Positions 1 through 11,353 of a stretch of DNA of 64,000 nucleotides are shown here, piece after piece. Position 1 is the stretch's first letter, and each line of letters starts with the position of its first letter. Under the pieces are notes generated by a model, which was not told where the DNA came from, did not search any database, and saw only the letters and a program-made list of their open reading frames with translations. Made by a program: the position numbers and the translations under genes. Source of the stretch: Boesenbergia rotunda (taxonomy: Eukaryota; Streptophyta; Magnoliopsida; Zingiberales; Zingiberaceae); NCBI GenBank assembly GCA_024364735.1, contig JAGFNQ010002304.1:168376-232375 (forward strand), in the 5' to 3' direction.

Positions 1-1810
1 TCCGTCAAATAGTCAAATACCACAAAGGAAGAGCAGAGTACAATCAATCGTCAGCGGGTGGGTCAACATCCTGCATAGGGTCATCCATCGTGTCATCATC
101 AGGAACAACATACCCTAGTGCAGCACTGGCAGAGGGCGCACCTCCAGGGAATGTGTGCTGGCGCCACTCCTCATACCACGTCTGCTACAGAGTACGGACC
201 CCCGAGACATCAGACTCCACCGCAGTCAGTCTGCGATCGAAGGAGCGAAACTCCGAGCGGACCTCCTCTCTCTAGGGCTCTGAGACATCGAAATCATGCT
301 GCATAGTGATCTCAAGCTCGGACACCTGCCAGCGGATGTCTGGATCCGGCTCATAATCATAGTCAGCAGCAGCAGCAGCGGGAGCCTCCTGATGTGCAGA
401 AGCATCAACTGGTGCCTGAAAGTGTGCTCCCCTAGTAATCAACAGGGGAGAGACGGAGTGCTGCAAAAGTCAAAAAATTAGGACCCAACTCATCAAGCCC
501 GGCTGGGCGCGGGTGTCCAAAGAAATGCTGATATATAGAGTCAGGGGTGACGTCCGCAAAAGGTGCCAACAAAGGATCAGGGAGCTCTGGATAGATAGAA
601 TACAAGTTAGGCGATCGACGACCGCCCAGATACTCTGCCAGGATCTCATAAGAGAAATCTAAATTTCTCTTTGCTACTCGGGTGGTGAACTCAAAGCCAC
701 CTTGAGGACCTTGTTGTAGGTTATTGTAGAACTCGGAAACAAGATCATAATTTATAGTTCACTCAAGGGAGAGAAGAAAACCAAGATTATAGAAAGTAAT
801 TATCTCCACAATGGAGGGACAATGCTCGGCCAAGAAGGGTCCATCGATTGACCGGCAAGAGAGCAGCTTAAAAGTTCTGGATTGAAAAGCCTGCTCACAG
901 GCAGCATTGGGAAAACGAGAACTTGAAGAAGGCTGAGGCCTTCGGGAGGGCGCGGAAGAAGAAGGGCCTTTGCTGTAACGACCCAGAAAATTCTCTTAAT
1001 ATTTTCTTAAAATATTAAGCATGTTTAAATAATTTTCCAAGGGACCTAGAAATATTAAGGAGAACTTAGGCCTAGAAAATCCATGTTTTCTCATTTAAAT
1101 TGAGAAAACTAAGTACCAATGAGCTTTAAATGGGCTCCAAAAATGGGTATTAATTAGGTAAAAATTAATATAAATTAGGTAAAATTAATATAAATATAAA
1201 AGAATTTTATTTAGGAATATTGGCATAATTATGGGTGATTTTAGGGGGATTTTCGGAATTTAAAAAAATAAAAATAATAAAATAAATGAAATAAAAAATA
1301 AAATAAAAATAAAGGTGCATGAGCCAAGGATTGAACCTTGGACCTCTTGTACAACCATGTATGCACTAACCAACTCACCTAGCAAGATATTGTTAGGAGG
1401 GAATGAAGTGGATATTGGTTAAGGCATAGAAGAAGATGAAGAGTCATGGAGAGACTCTTCATTTGCCTCCTTAATGGGCTATTAAAGGGGGGTTTTGGGA
1501 GTTACCTCTTCTTCCCATCACTTGCATTTCGAAACCTCTCCCTTCCCTCATCCTAGCCGAATACCCAAGGAGGGGTTCTCCCTTGGAAAAGCTCCACAAG
1601 AGGTCTTATCTCCAAGATCTAAGAGTTTTCCCAAGGATACAAGGACAAGGAGGCAAGGATCCAAAGCTTTTACAATCTTCTTCTTCTTCCAAGGTTCGAA
1701 AAATCAAGAAACTCAAGGTAAGACTCCCTCACCTGTGGTATAATAGTTCCCTATGATTTTTATGATTTTTAGTATGATATATAGTGGTTGGTTTTCGAAT
1801 TGGATGTTGA

Positions 1811-2700
1811 AAGGAAAGAAAACCGAGACCCTCATGTTTAAGGGTCTCGGCCACCATGATTTACAGGTCTATAATTATGATAAAAATCATGATAATGTTA
1901 TTTAATGTTCCCTTATGATGTGTAGAGGTTAAGTATAATTTTTGGGAATTTTTGGAGTACCCTAGGACACCCTAGGGTTTCGGCCAACATGAAAGAAACA
2001 AAACTAAGAACCCTCATGTTTAAGGGTTTCGGCCACCATGATTTACAGGTCTATAATTATGATAAAAAATCATGATAATGTTATTTAATGTTCCCTTATT
2101 ATGTGTATAGGTTAAGTATAATTTTTGGGAATTTTTGGAGTACCCTAGGACACCCTAGGGTTTCGGCCAACATGAAAGAAACAAAACTAAGAACCCTCAT
2201 GTTTAAGGGTTTCGGCCACCATGATTTACAGGTCTATAATTATGATAAAAATCATGATAATATTATTTAATGTTCCCTTATGATGTGTAGAGGTTAAGTA
2301 TAATTTTTGGTAATTTTTGGAGTACCCTAGGACACCCTAGGGTTTCGGCCAACATGAAAGAAACAAAACTAAGAACCCTAAGTTTAAGGGTTTCGGCCAC
2401 CATGATTTACAGGTCTATAATTATGCTAAAAATCATTATAATGTTATTTAATGTTCCCTTATGATGTGTAGAGGTTAAGTATAATTTTTGGGATTTTTTG
2501 GAGTACCCTAGGACACCCTAGGGTTTCGGCCAACATGAAAGAAACAAAACTAAGAGCCCTAAGTTTAAGGGTTTCGGTCACCATGATTTAAAGGTCTATA
2601 ATTAAGAAAAAAATCTTGATAATGTTAATTCATGTTCCCTTATGATGTGTGGAGGTTAAGTATAAATTCTAGTAATTTTTGGATTACCCTAGAGACCCCA
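1811..2700 (+). repeat. Tandem repeat of about 181 bp, five copies, inside solo LTR 1
   Basis: The segment beginning GAAAGAAACAAAACTAAG recurs at about 1815, 1990, 2171, 2355 and 2537. Each unit carries AAGGGTTTCGGCCA, a TATAATTATGATAAAAATCATGATAA block and CACCCTAGGGTTTCGGCC. Copies degrade towards the right end. Confidence 0.85.
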
Positions 2701-3749
2701 TATGTTTCGGCCAACCTCAAGGGCCCAAGGGTTAGGGTTGAGCCTTTAACTTCAAGTATATGTTTATGTGTTTCCATGATAAGTATGATAAGTATATGTT
2801 CAGGATATGAATGATGCCATGATAAGAATGATAGGGTTATGATAACGATAAAAATGATGCTATGATATGTTAGGTTCATGATATGAATGATGCCATGTTA
2901 AGTATGTTATGTTTATGTTTAAGAATGAGGATGATGCCATGTTTAAGAACGAAAATGATGCCATGTTAAGTATGTTATGTTTATGTTTAAGAATGAAAAT
3001 GATGCCATGTTAAGAATGAAAATGATGCCATGTCAAAAAAAAAAAAAAAATGAAAGTGAAGAATGAAGTTAAGGTTCATGCCTTTAAGGCATAATGATCA
3101 TGTTAAGTATGATGAATGAATGAATATGCTATGAATGATGATGAATGAAAGATGATGCTTATGTCTTTAAGGCATAAATATGCTAAGACGGCACGGTCGA
3201 TGGTCGATGGTACAACGGTCGTGAGGACCGGTAAATGGGCCGGTAGACGGGCCGAGCCGTAACAAGTTATGCTATGTTAAAGATGCCATGAATGCCATAT
3301 GAATGATGAAGCATGAAAAGTATTTTACTTTATGTATGGGCTTGTACCGGACCGAAGTATGGGTCCAAGGGATGGGCACCTTAAGAACGCCCCGGTGTTG
3401 GACTACCGTAGCTGTCCACGGTTCTGGCACTACCGGAGCTGTGCAACAGGGATGGACACCTTAAGAACGCCTCGGTTCGGGGACTACCGACTATGCTGTC
3501 CTTACCCTAGTAGGTTGGGGCTCGCGACCTCGGACTTGCTAGGGATGCGCGCAATGATGTATGTATGTGGTACAAGCCGGGGACCCCAAATGATGTTATG
3601 ATGATTATGTTTAAGCAATGAAAAATATGTTTAAAAGTTAAGCATCCTTATGTATATGCATTCCACTCATGCATCCATTCATATTATGCATTATGCTATG
3701 TTGATAAGATTTTATGCTTACGTTTCATGTTAAGAAGCATGCATGAGAA

Positions 3750-4330
3750 TGAATGAATTATGCCATGCTTAGAATGTTCACTATGTTTATGATTTATGTC
3801 ATGAATTATGCCATGCTTAGAATGTTCACTATGTTTACGATATGCCATGAATTATGCCATGCTTAGAATGCTCACTATGTTTATGATTCATACCATGAAT
3901 TATGACATGCTTAGAATGATCACTATGTTTATGATTTATGCCATGAATTATGCCATGCTTAGAATGTTCACTATGTTTACGATATGCCATGAATTATGCC
4001 ATGCTTAGAATGTTCACTATGTTTATGAATTGTGCCATGAGAATGAATGAATTATGCCATGCTTAGAATGTTCACTATGTTTATGATTTATGCCATGAAT
4101 TATGCCATGCTTAGAATGTTCACTATGTTTACGATATGCCATGAATTATGCCATGCTTAGAATGTTCACTATGTTTATGATTCATGCCATGAATTATGCC
4201 ATGCTTAGAATGATCACTATGTTTACGATATGCCATGAATTATGTCATGCTTAGAATGTTCACTATGTTTATGAATTGTGCCATGAGAATGAATGAATTA
4301 TGCCATGCTTAGAATGTCTATGATGTTTAT
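3750..4330 (+). repeat. Tandem repeat of about 47 bp, about 12 copies, inside solo LTR 1
   Basis: The unit is built on GAATTATGCCATGCTTAG followed by AATGTTCACTATGTTTATGA and a short variable part. Unit length varies from about 46 to 57 bp. Upstream, 2760-3160 is a looser array of ATGATGCCATG words, and 3180-3600 is a non-repetitive GC-richer stretch. Confidence 0.85.
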
Positions 4331-5510
4331 GTTTATGCCATGTATCATGCCAGGCTTAGAATGTTACTATGTTTATGTTCATGCCATGCTATGTATACGA
4401 TAAGTGATGCAAGATGTTATGTTCTAAGTAGAGCACCAAGTATGTTAATGTTTTATGTGCTCATTATGAGATGATGAATGATGGATGGTTTTGTGAGTAG
4501 GAAAGAGTCTTACTAAGCCTGTGTGCTTATAGTCTTATTTCCTTATACCGCAGATCATTCAAGGGGATAATGAAGGAAGCAGCAGGAGGGCAAGAACGCA
4601 TGTGTGACGTAGTGACTTGGCCCAGGAACTATATGTTTACTTATGTGTTTGAATAATGACTTATGGAACCTTATGATATGATGTTATGTGAGACATGATA
4701 GGATGCTTAAGTTCAAAGTTAATATGCTAAGGTTCCCATGTCAATAAGTTAAGAATGGTAACAGGGCATGTATAAGTTAAGTTATTCCGCTGCCTTATGA
4801 TGTCTACATGCCCTAAGCATGTTAACGTAACGCCGCTTAGGAAAAAAAAAAAGCGGGCGTTACATTTGCCCTTTGAGCTTCCCTCCACGGATTCTTTTCC
4901 CTTGGACGATCTTCTAATGGATTTGAAGAGATGATCATGAAAATAATTTAAATCAAATGAGCAAGATCGAATTGATCATATGAACATAGGTTTAATCAAA
5001 GACCCAAGATTTGATCACAGGAAGAATAATCAAGTGAACATAAGACATTGATCAAATGAGATGACGTTTAATCAGTAAAATTGAAAGGTCATGGCAAGGA
5101 AGGGTCACGGCAAAATCATGGGGTCACAGCACAACAGTAAAACACCAAAACATGGTTAGCCCAAAATACATAATCTATGAATTGATTTGTGAGAAAACTA
5201 ACAACAATGCTTACTTAGGTGTCATGAAGAGTTGATTGACTTCGGAAACTTGCTCACGAGAGGAATCACGCAGCTGAGTTGCGCAAAGAGCAGCATACAT
5301 AAACGGTGCTTTGCGAGGAAGAACACAGCAAAAGAGAAACTCCTAGTAGTGCAGGAGAAATCCCAGTTGCACGCGCAGCAGGGAGATGATCGTAGAAAGC
5401 CACGCGCAGGAAGGATGAAACGCAGGCGAAGCTCATGCTGGAAGAGAGGGATCTCACACGCAAGAGGAGTGTTTCGGCACTAGGGTTCGGCAATGAGGGG
5501 TTTCGGGAGA

Positions 5511-5520
5511 GTTAATAGGT
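5511..5520 (-). promoter_or_regulatory. TATA-like element of the Cop1 env-like gene
   Basis: On the minus strand CCTATTAAC is followed by TCTCCCGAAAC. The F gene has CTATATAAAC followed by CACCCGAAAC at the matching place, which suggests homologous promoters. The leader to the ATG would be about 290 nt. The box is weaker than in F. Confidence 0.4.
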
Positions 5521-5539
5521 TGGTGGATCGGTCCACCAA

Positions 5540-5940
5540 CCGAAATTTAATGTGATCGAATGGATCACCGTTCGATCTGGGAGCGCCCAGACCGATCAGG
5601 CTCCAACCTGATCGGACTGGCCTGGTCCTGATCGGTCGGGTGACCGATCAGACAGACTCCTGATCGATCGGCTGATCGATTAGGAAGCGAACAGTAGGTT
5701 TGGAGGTTTTTCCGTGAGCTCCCTGATCGGTCTGTGGACCGATCACCACAGGGTGCCAGATCGGTTCAGGGACCGATCCAGGCCTACACAGAATGTTTGG
5801 TTAAGTTTCCACGAAATGTTCTGTGACCTCTCTGATCCGTCTGTGAACCGATCACCACAGAGGGGGCCAGATCGGTCCGGGGACCGATCAGCCCTACTCC
5901 TGATCGGTCCGATGACCGATCAGGCTTCCTGATTTTGCCT
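5540..5940. repeat. Array of GATCGGT...ACCGATC palindromes upstream of the env-like gene
   Basis: About seven 20-22 bp imperfect palindromes of the form GATCGGT-N6-8-ACCGATC are scattered here. The same palindrome family fills Cop1's own 5' LTR at 12345-12985. The array lies immediately upstream of the TATA-like element of the env-like gene. Confidence 0.8.
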
Positions 5941-6272
5941 GATACGATCTGAAACCTTCAGTTTCAGATTTCCAAACGATTTCTGATAAGATCTGATGAA
6001 GTTTATCAATCTTGGAAGTGATCCCATGACTATGATTGATCCCTAAACAAGGATCAAAGGTCCTTATGGTTTTGACAAATCACTTTGCTCCACCAAAGTG
6101 GAGTCAAACTCAATCAACAACCATTCAAGCACTTTCAAGCAAGTTTGTGTCAAATTCAAGTCTTCAATCAAGTTTCCTTGATTGGAATGTCCAAGTATGA
6201 TCATGGAGCCAAATACACATATATTATGCATTGGTTTTCCCCATACTTGGTCACCGAAGTGATTTTTATCTC
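5941..6272 (-). other. Cop1 spacer between pol and the palindrome array
   Basis: AT-rich, no convincing ORF. Includes short direct words such as TCAAGCA/TCAAGTC and an imperfect ACCTTCAGTTTCAGATT stretch. I see no gene here. Confidence 0.6.
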
Positions 6273-6324
6273 ATCAACTTAATTTCTCAAGGGATGCAAT
6301 GACATTTCGAGAAATTTAGTTGAT
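6273..6324 (-). other. Hairpin with 16-bp arms next to the pol end of Cop1
   Basis: ATCAACTTAATTTCTC (6273-6288) pairs with GAGAAATTTAGTTGAT (6309-6324), with a single mismatch and a 20-nt loop. It directly abuts the conserved hairpin at 6330-6391. Confidence 0.7.
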
Positions 6325-6329
6325 CCTAA

Positions 6330-6391
6330 CATCTCACCCCATTTCTAGCAAACAAAAACATTTTGGTAAACCTTATAGTTGGTGTGAGATG
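6330..6391 (-). other. Junction hairpin, Cop1 copy (between pol and env-like gene)
   Basis: Arms CATCTCAC (6330-6337) and GTGAGATG (6384-6391) pair perfectly. On the minus strand the inside holds ATAAGG near the first arm and a CTAGAAATGGG-type word before the second. These features recur in five other copies (23078, 37543, 52502, 59261, 61622). Confidence 0.65.
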
Positions 6392-6461
6392 TCCCCAAGT
6401 TACCCAATTGTCGCCCAACAATTCGAAATGATCATCAAGGGTTTTGAATGCATTTTGATGT

Positions 6462-9400
6462 CTATGAAGCGCGACACATTCCCAACTCCCTTCTTAAGAA
6501 GCTAAACTCATTTCCGGGGAGTAGTTTAGTGAAAATGTCTGCTAGATTTGATTTGGACTCTACATATGAGAGTACAACATCTCCTCTAGCAACATGATCC
6601 CTAATAAAGTGGTGACGCACTTCAATATGTTTAGTCCTAGAGTGATGGACCGGATTCTTGGTTAGGTTAATTGTGCTAATGTTGTCACACAACACTTGCA
6701 CACCCTTGTACCTTAATCCATAGTCCTCTAGAGTATGAATCATCCACAACAATTGCGATATGCTCTCTCCCATAGTAATATATTCTGCCTCGGTCGTGGA
6801 GAGAGCAACACAGTGTTGCTTCCGACTCGACCAACTAACTAAAGATGATCCTAAAAATTGGCAACCCCCACTAGTGCTTTTCCGATCCAACTTGCATCCA
6901 GCATAGTCGGAATCGGTATAGCCAATTAGGTCAAATGATTCGGTACGGGGGTACCATAGACCAACTCCTATTGTGCCTTTAAGGTATCTCAAAATTTGTT
7001 TAATAGCAATTAGATGAGATTCCTTGGCACATACTTGATACCTAGCGCACATACCCACAGCAAAGAGTATATCAGGTCGACTAGCTGTGAGGTATAGCAG
7101 ACTACCTATCATGCTCTGATATTGAGTCAGATCAACAGGTGTACCACTCTCATCATTGTTTAATCTTGTGTTTGTCGCCATGGGAGTGGTTACCTCTTTT
7201 GAATCACTCATGTTGAATTTTCGAAGCATCTCTTGAGTATACTTTGAATGGTGCACATGGATTCTGTCGCGAGTTTGCTTGATTTCAAGTCCAAGGAAGA
7301 AAGTCAACTCTCCCACTAGACTCATTTCAAATTCACTCTCCATGTGTCCAATAAATTCATTTAAATAACCCTTGTTGTTTGAGCCACAAATAATGTTATC
7401 GACATATACTTGGGATACAAATATATTGTCATCATCTCTATGTAGAAACAGTGTAGGGTCTATTTGGCCTCTAACAAAGCCTTTTTCAATTAGGAACGTC
7501 GACAACCGCTCATACCAAGCTCGGGGTGCTTGTTTAAGGCCGTAGAGTGTCTTCTTGAGCTTAAATACATGGTTTGAAAATTCGGTACTCTCAAACCCCG
7601 GAGTTTGTTCGACATAGACCTCTTCCCTTATTAAACCATTTAGAAAGGCCGATTTGACATCCATTTGATATAACTTGAAACCTCGATGTGCTGAAAATGC
7701 AAGCATCAATCGGATGGACTCTAATCGTGCCACAGGAGCATAGGTCTCATCATAATCAAGGCCTTCAACTTGACTATAGCCCTTGGCTACTAAGCGTGCC
7801 TTGTTTCTTATGATTTCTCCCTTATGGTTCAATTTATTTTTGAAGACCCATTTGGTTCCAATGATGGTGGTCTTCTTAGGTGTAGGGACTAAGTCCCAAA
7901 CTTGACTTCTTTCGAATTGACCTAGTTCATCTTGCATTGCAATGATCCAATCGGGATCATTTAATGCTTCATCAATTTTTCTAGATTCAATTTCGGAAAT
8001 TAGGGCAACTTCATTAGCTTCATTCCTAAAGAATGATCTAGTCGTAACCCCATGATGGATGTCTCCAACAATTTGGTCTTGGGGATGACTAGAGGCTAAC
8101 CTAGTTTGCCTAGGTGTTGGTGGTGCTTCATGAATGGTTTCACTAGACACAAGCTCAGCCTCAGGATCTGGCTGATCTATGGTTTATCTAGGCTCACCGT
8201 CATCGGATTCATCACCATCAACAACATTTGGATTTTCATTCAAACTTAGTCTCCTAAGTTCGAATTGGATTTCATCTTCTGGTTGTCCATTGGCTTTTGG
8301 AATTTCTTCAAAGACAACATCAGAAGACTCTTCAACCAATCTAGATTTCTTATTGTAGACTCGGTAGGCTTTGCTAACTAAGGAGTACCCGACTAGTATC
8401 CCTTCATCAGCCTTTGCCGTGAACTTTCCAAGATGGTCCTTGGTGTTTAGAATAAACACCTTACAACCAAACACCCTAAGGTGTCTAACCGTAGGTGGTT
8501 TTCCAAACCAAAGTTCATGAGGAGTCTTACCTAAGAATCTATGTATGAGAACTCGATTTTGCACGTAGCAAGCTGTGTTTACAGCTTCGGCCCACAAATA
8601 ACTCGGTAATAAGTACTCATTGAGCATGCTTCGAGCAGCCTCTTGTAGAACACGGTTCTTCCTCTCTACAACACCATTTTGTTGTGGTGTTCTAGGAGTG
8701 GAGAACTCATGTCTATACCCTCTATCTTGACAAAACTCTAAAAATCGTTGGTTTTGAAATTCACCTCCATGATCACTTCTTATTGTCTTAATTGTTGATG
8801 ATTTTTCATTTTCAACTCTTCTACAAAAAGAAATAAAAACATCTAAGGTTTGATCCTTATATTTTAGAAAATATGTCCATGTATATCTAGTAAAATCATT
8901 AATAATAACAAAGCAATATCTACTACCATTCAATGATATGATAGTGCTACAATCAAACAAGTCCATGTGAAGTAAATCCAATGCGGTAGAAGTACTTACA
9001 GTGCTTTTACCTTTATGTGCAGATTTTGTTTGCTTACCCATTTGACATGCATCGCAAATCTTTTCTTTCTCATACTTGATGCTTGGTAAGCCACGAACTA
9101 ATCCCTTGTTGGCCAACTTCCGGATATTCTTCATGTTCACGTGTGCTAGTCTCCGGTGCCAAAGGGTGGACTCCTCTTCTTTTGACATGAGACACTTAGC
9201 AAAAGCATTAGTAGCACTTTTAAAAGATACTTGGTAAATGTTATCTACTCTTGTTCCTACTAGTACCGTGTCAAAAGTGTCATGTTGTCTAACTAGACAT
9301 TGACTTGGTTGAAAATCAATTGTGTAACCCGCATCACACAATTGACTGACACTTAGGAAATTAAATGTCATCCCCTTGACTAGAAGGACATTTTTAATTC

Positions 9401-9584
9401 TAAGACATTCGGATATTTGAATGTCTCCTATTCCTATGACCTTAAGACTACCATTATTACCAAAGGAAACATTACCTCTATTTTTGCATTGAAGGGTAGT
9501 AAATAATGATTTATCACCGGTCATATGTTTGGAGCACCCACTATCAACGAACCAAGTTGATAGATGCTCCCCCTCAATCACAAC
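6462..9584 (-). pseudogene. pol: Cop1 pol: protease, integrase, reverse transcriptase, RNase H
   Basis: Minus strand, in frame with gag. Order: protease active site VDSGCSKHMTGD near the start; GAG-pre-integrase zinc finger (H...H...CDACQ); integrase core with NDFTRYTW, SDHGGEF and QQNGVVERKNR (DDE residues present); RT from about codon 510; RNase H with YTDSDYAG and STTEAEY. It ends RRELGMCRAS at 6462. Two defects are visible. An in-frame TAA near 8184 separates the integrase and RT halves. The RT catalytic box reads YVDNIICGS instead of YVDD, losing an essential aspartate. The product would normally copy and integrate the element in cytoplasmic particles and the nucleus. This copy should not support reverse transcription. 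Confidence 0.9.
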
Positions 9585-11297
9585 CTACACAATTCGAAAA
9601 ATAGAAAATTTAGGTACCCAAACCTTGGGACCTAAAGCACCTACTAAACAAGACTTAGGCACCCATGCCTTGACAACTTTCTTTTGAACCTTGGGTGTCT
9701 TAAGTGGTCTAACACCAGTCCTAGACATTAAGGACACAAATGAAGGTTCTTTGGGTTGGTAACCAATACTGGCCCTATTGTAGACTGCCCTTTGGGCATT
9801 CAAAATCATGTCTAAGGTCTTTGAGCTTGTTGAGAATTTCTCAAGAATACTCTTGAGTCTCTCAACTTTACTCTTCAATGATTTGTTCTCATCCTCTAAC
9901 AATTCAACATGCAAATCATCTACATCCTCATCCCTAGAGGACTTCAATTGTTCAATTTCAATTTTCAAAGACTTAATCTCATCCTCTAACATTTCTACAT
10001 GTAAATCATCTACATCCTCATCCCTAGAGGATTTCAATTGTTCAACTTCAATTTTCAAAGACTTAATTTTTTGTTTTGACTTCTTCAAAAAATTGGTTAA
10101 ACATGCAATTGTTCTATAGCATTTCTCAAGTTCGGGAGTGATTACCTCTTCATCATCCGAAGATGATGAAGCCGCGTTTGAGGAGTCGGAGGATTCATCA
10201 CTGCTTTCTTCTCCCTCAATTGCCATGAGTGCCACATGCCGTGTACTCTTCTCCTCCTTCTCTTCATCGGATGATCTTGAGGATGATTCATCCCAAGTGG
10301 CCTTCAAGGCCTTCTTCTTTTTCTTTGACTTTTCCTCCTTCTTCTTGGATTTCTCCTCCTTCTTCTTTAGCTTTGGGCATTCACTCTTGAAGTGCCCTTT
10401 CTTGCTACACTCATAATAAGTTACATTAGATTTATCAACTTTAGCTTCACTAGGATTACCTTTACCCTTGAAGCGTCGACTCCTTCTCATCATCCTTCTA
10501 ATGAAATTGGCCATCTCGGAGGAGGAAGAGCCGCTGCCATCTTCCTCGGACTCGGACTCGGATTCGGATGAAGATGAAGATGATGAGACTTCCTTCTCCT
10601 TCTTCTTCTCCTTCTTCTTCTTGTTCTTTTCTCCTGCAACTAAGGCAATCCCCTTCTCCTTGGGGCCTTTGTTACCCATTTCATGAAGTTTCATCTCACA
10701 AAACAAATCATCTAATTTTACAATTGATAAATCCTTGAAAACTTTGTAGGCATCCACCATGGATGACCACAAAGCATTCCTTGGAAATGTTTTTAACACA
10801 TACCTCACAAGATCGTGATTCTCGACCTTTTCATCAATAGAATGAATACCATTGAGGACTTCCTTGAACCGGCTATGTAGCTCACTTACGGTTTCATTCT
10901 CCTTCATGGAGAGGTTTTGGAGTTGGTTGAGGAACAAATCCCTCTTGGCGATTCTTGAATCTCGGGTGCACTCGTGGAGTTCTATGAGCTTGTTCCACAA
11001 ATCTTTTGCACTTGTGAATGGACCAACCTTGATTAGTTGGTCTTTGTTCATGCCGCATTATAGGGTCACCACCGCCTTCACGTCAGCTTCACTCTTCCGG
11101 GTTTGTTCAGCCGTCCAACGCCAAGATTCTAGTTCTTTGCCTTCATCATCCTTTGGAGGGGTAAAACCCTCCTTCACCGCGAACCAAGTGTTGATGCCCA
11201 TCTTTAGGTAGTACTCCATCTTCGATCTCCAATATTGAAAATCTGCGCCATTGAAGAAGGGAGGTCGGGTGGTGCTAAAGCCTTCTCTCAACGCCAT
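9585..11297 (-). pseudogene. gag: Cop1 gag, SIRE-type with coiled coil
   Basis: It starts ATG at 11297 with the STTRPPFFNG...YW signature of SIRE-type gag. About 570 codons run to a TAG at the gag-pol junction. An acidic/lysine-rich linker surrounds the zinc knuckle, which reads YYECSKKGHFKSEC, so the first zinc Cys is Tyr. The C-terminal part is a predicted coiled coil containing a tandemly duplicated segment of about 33 residues (SLKIE...QLKSSRDEDVDDLH twice). An in-frame TAA at 11055-11057 replaces a Gln codon found in element B (CAA to TAA). The end carries KAWVPK/KVWVPK. Gag forms the virus-like particle. Pol follows in the same frame after one UAG, so readthrough is a plausible expression route. 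Confidence 0.88.
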
Positions 11298-11341
11298 GGA
11301 TGATAGCTCTCGGTTGTTAATCCGCTAGAACAGAGCCCCAA

Positions 11342-11353
11342 GCTCTGATACCA
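11342..11353 (-). promoter_or_regulatory. Primer-binding site of Cop1 (initiator tRNA-Met)
   Basis: Minus strand reads TGGTATCAGAGC, the standard copia primer-binding site, two bases inside the LTR end. Confidence 0.92.

Larger units (their letters stand above)
974..4864 (+). mobile_element. Solo LTR 1, Ty3/gypsy-like, 3.9 kb
   Basis: It starts TGTAACGACCC and ends GGGCGTTACA (TG...CA with inverted ends) and is flanked by the 5-bp duplication TTTGC (969-973 and 4865-4869). No gag or pol is present. The ends, the very long LTR and the absence of an internal region point to a solo LTR left by LTR-LTR recombination of a Ty3/gypsy element. The chromovirus/Tekay lineage is my guess from LTR length and termini. 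It lies inside exon 2 of the Cop1 env-like gene, and the reading frame is continuous across the two flanks once one TTTGC is discounted. A short ORF at 3332-3601 is not supported as a gene. The strand is arbitrary. Confidence 0.85.
44..5225 (-). pseudogene. Env-like-position gene of Cop1 (plant transposon protein domain), two exons, split by a solo LTR
   Basis: Exon 1 is 11 nt (5225-5215). A GTAAGC donor follows, then an intron of about 301 bp (5214-4914) ending in CATTAG. Exon 2 runs from 4913 to the TGA at 44-46, interrupted by the solo LTR at 974-4864. The splice joins in phase 2 and opens a Ser/Lys-rich N-terminus. The body contains an EFYNN motif and resembles the 'putative plant transposon protein' domain (Pfam PF20167, from memory) and the gene in element F at 59737-60947. 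The C-terminus looks coiled-coil-forming. Damage: TGG to TGA at 759-761, a frameshift near a T run around 470-478, a TAG near 272, and a further TAG about 65 codons from the end. The function is unknown. 'Env-like' describes only its position after pol, as in SIRE elements. Confidence 0.7.

Noticed and set aside
3808..4008. Met/Leu-rich ORF with internal repeats
   Set aside because: Produced by the 47-bp tandem repeat of solo LTR 1.
9808..10686. Ser/Asp/Phe-rich plus-strand ORFs opposite Cop1 gag
   Set aside because: Antisense shadows of the Lys/Glu-rich gag linker and coiled coil.
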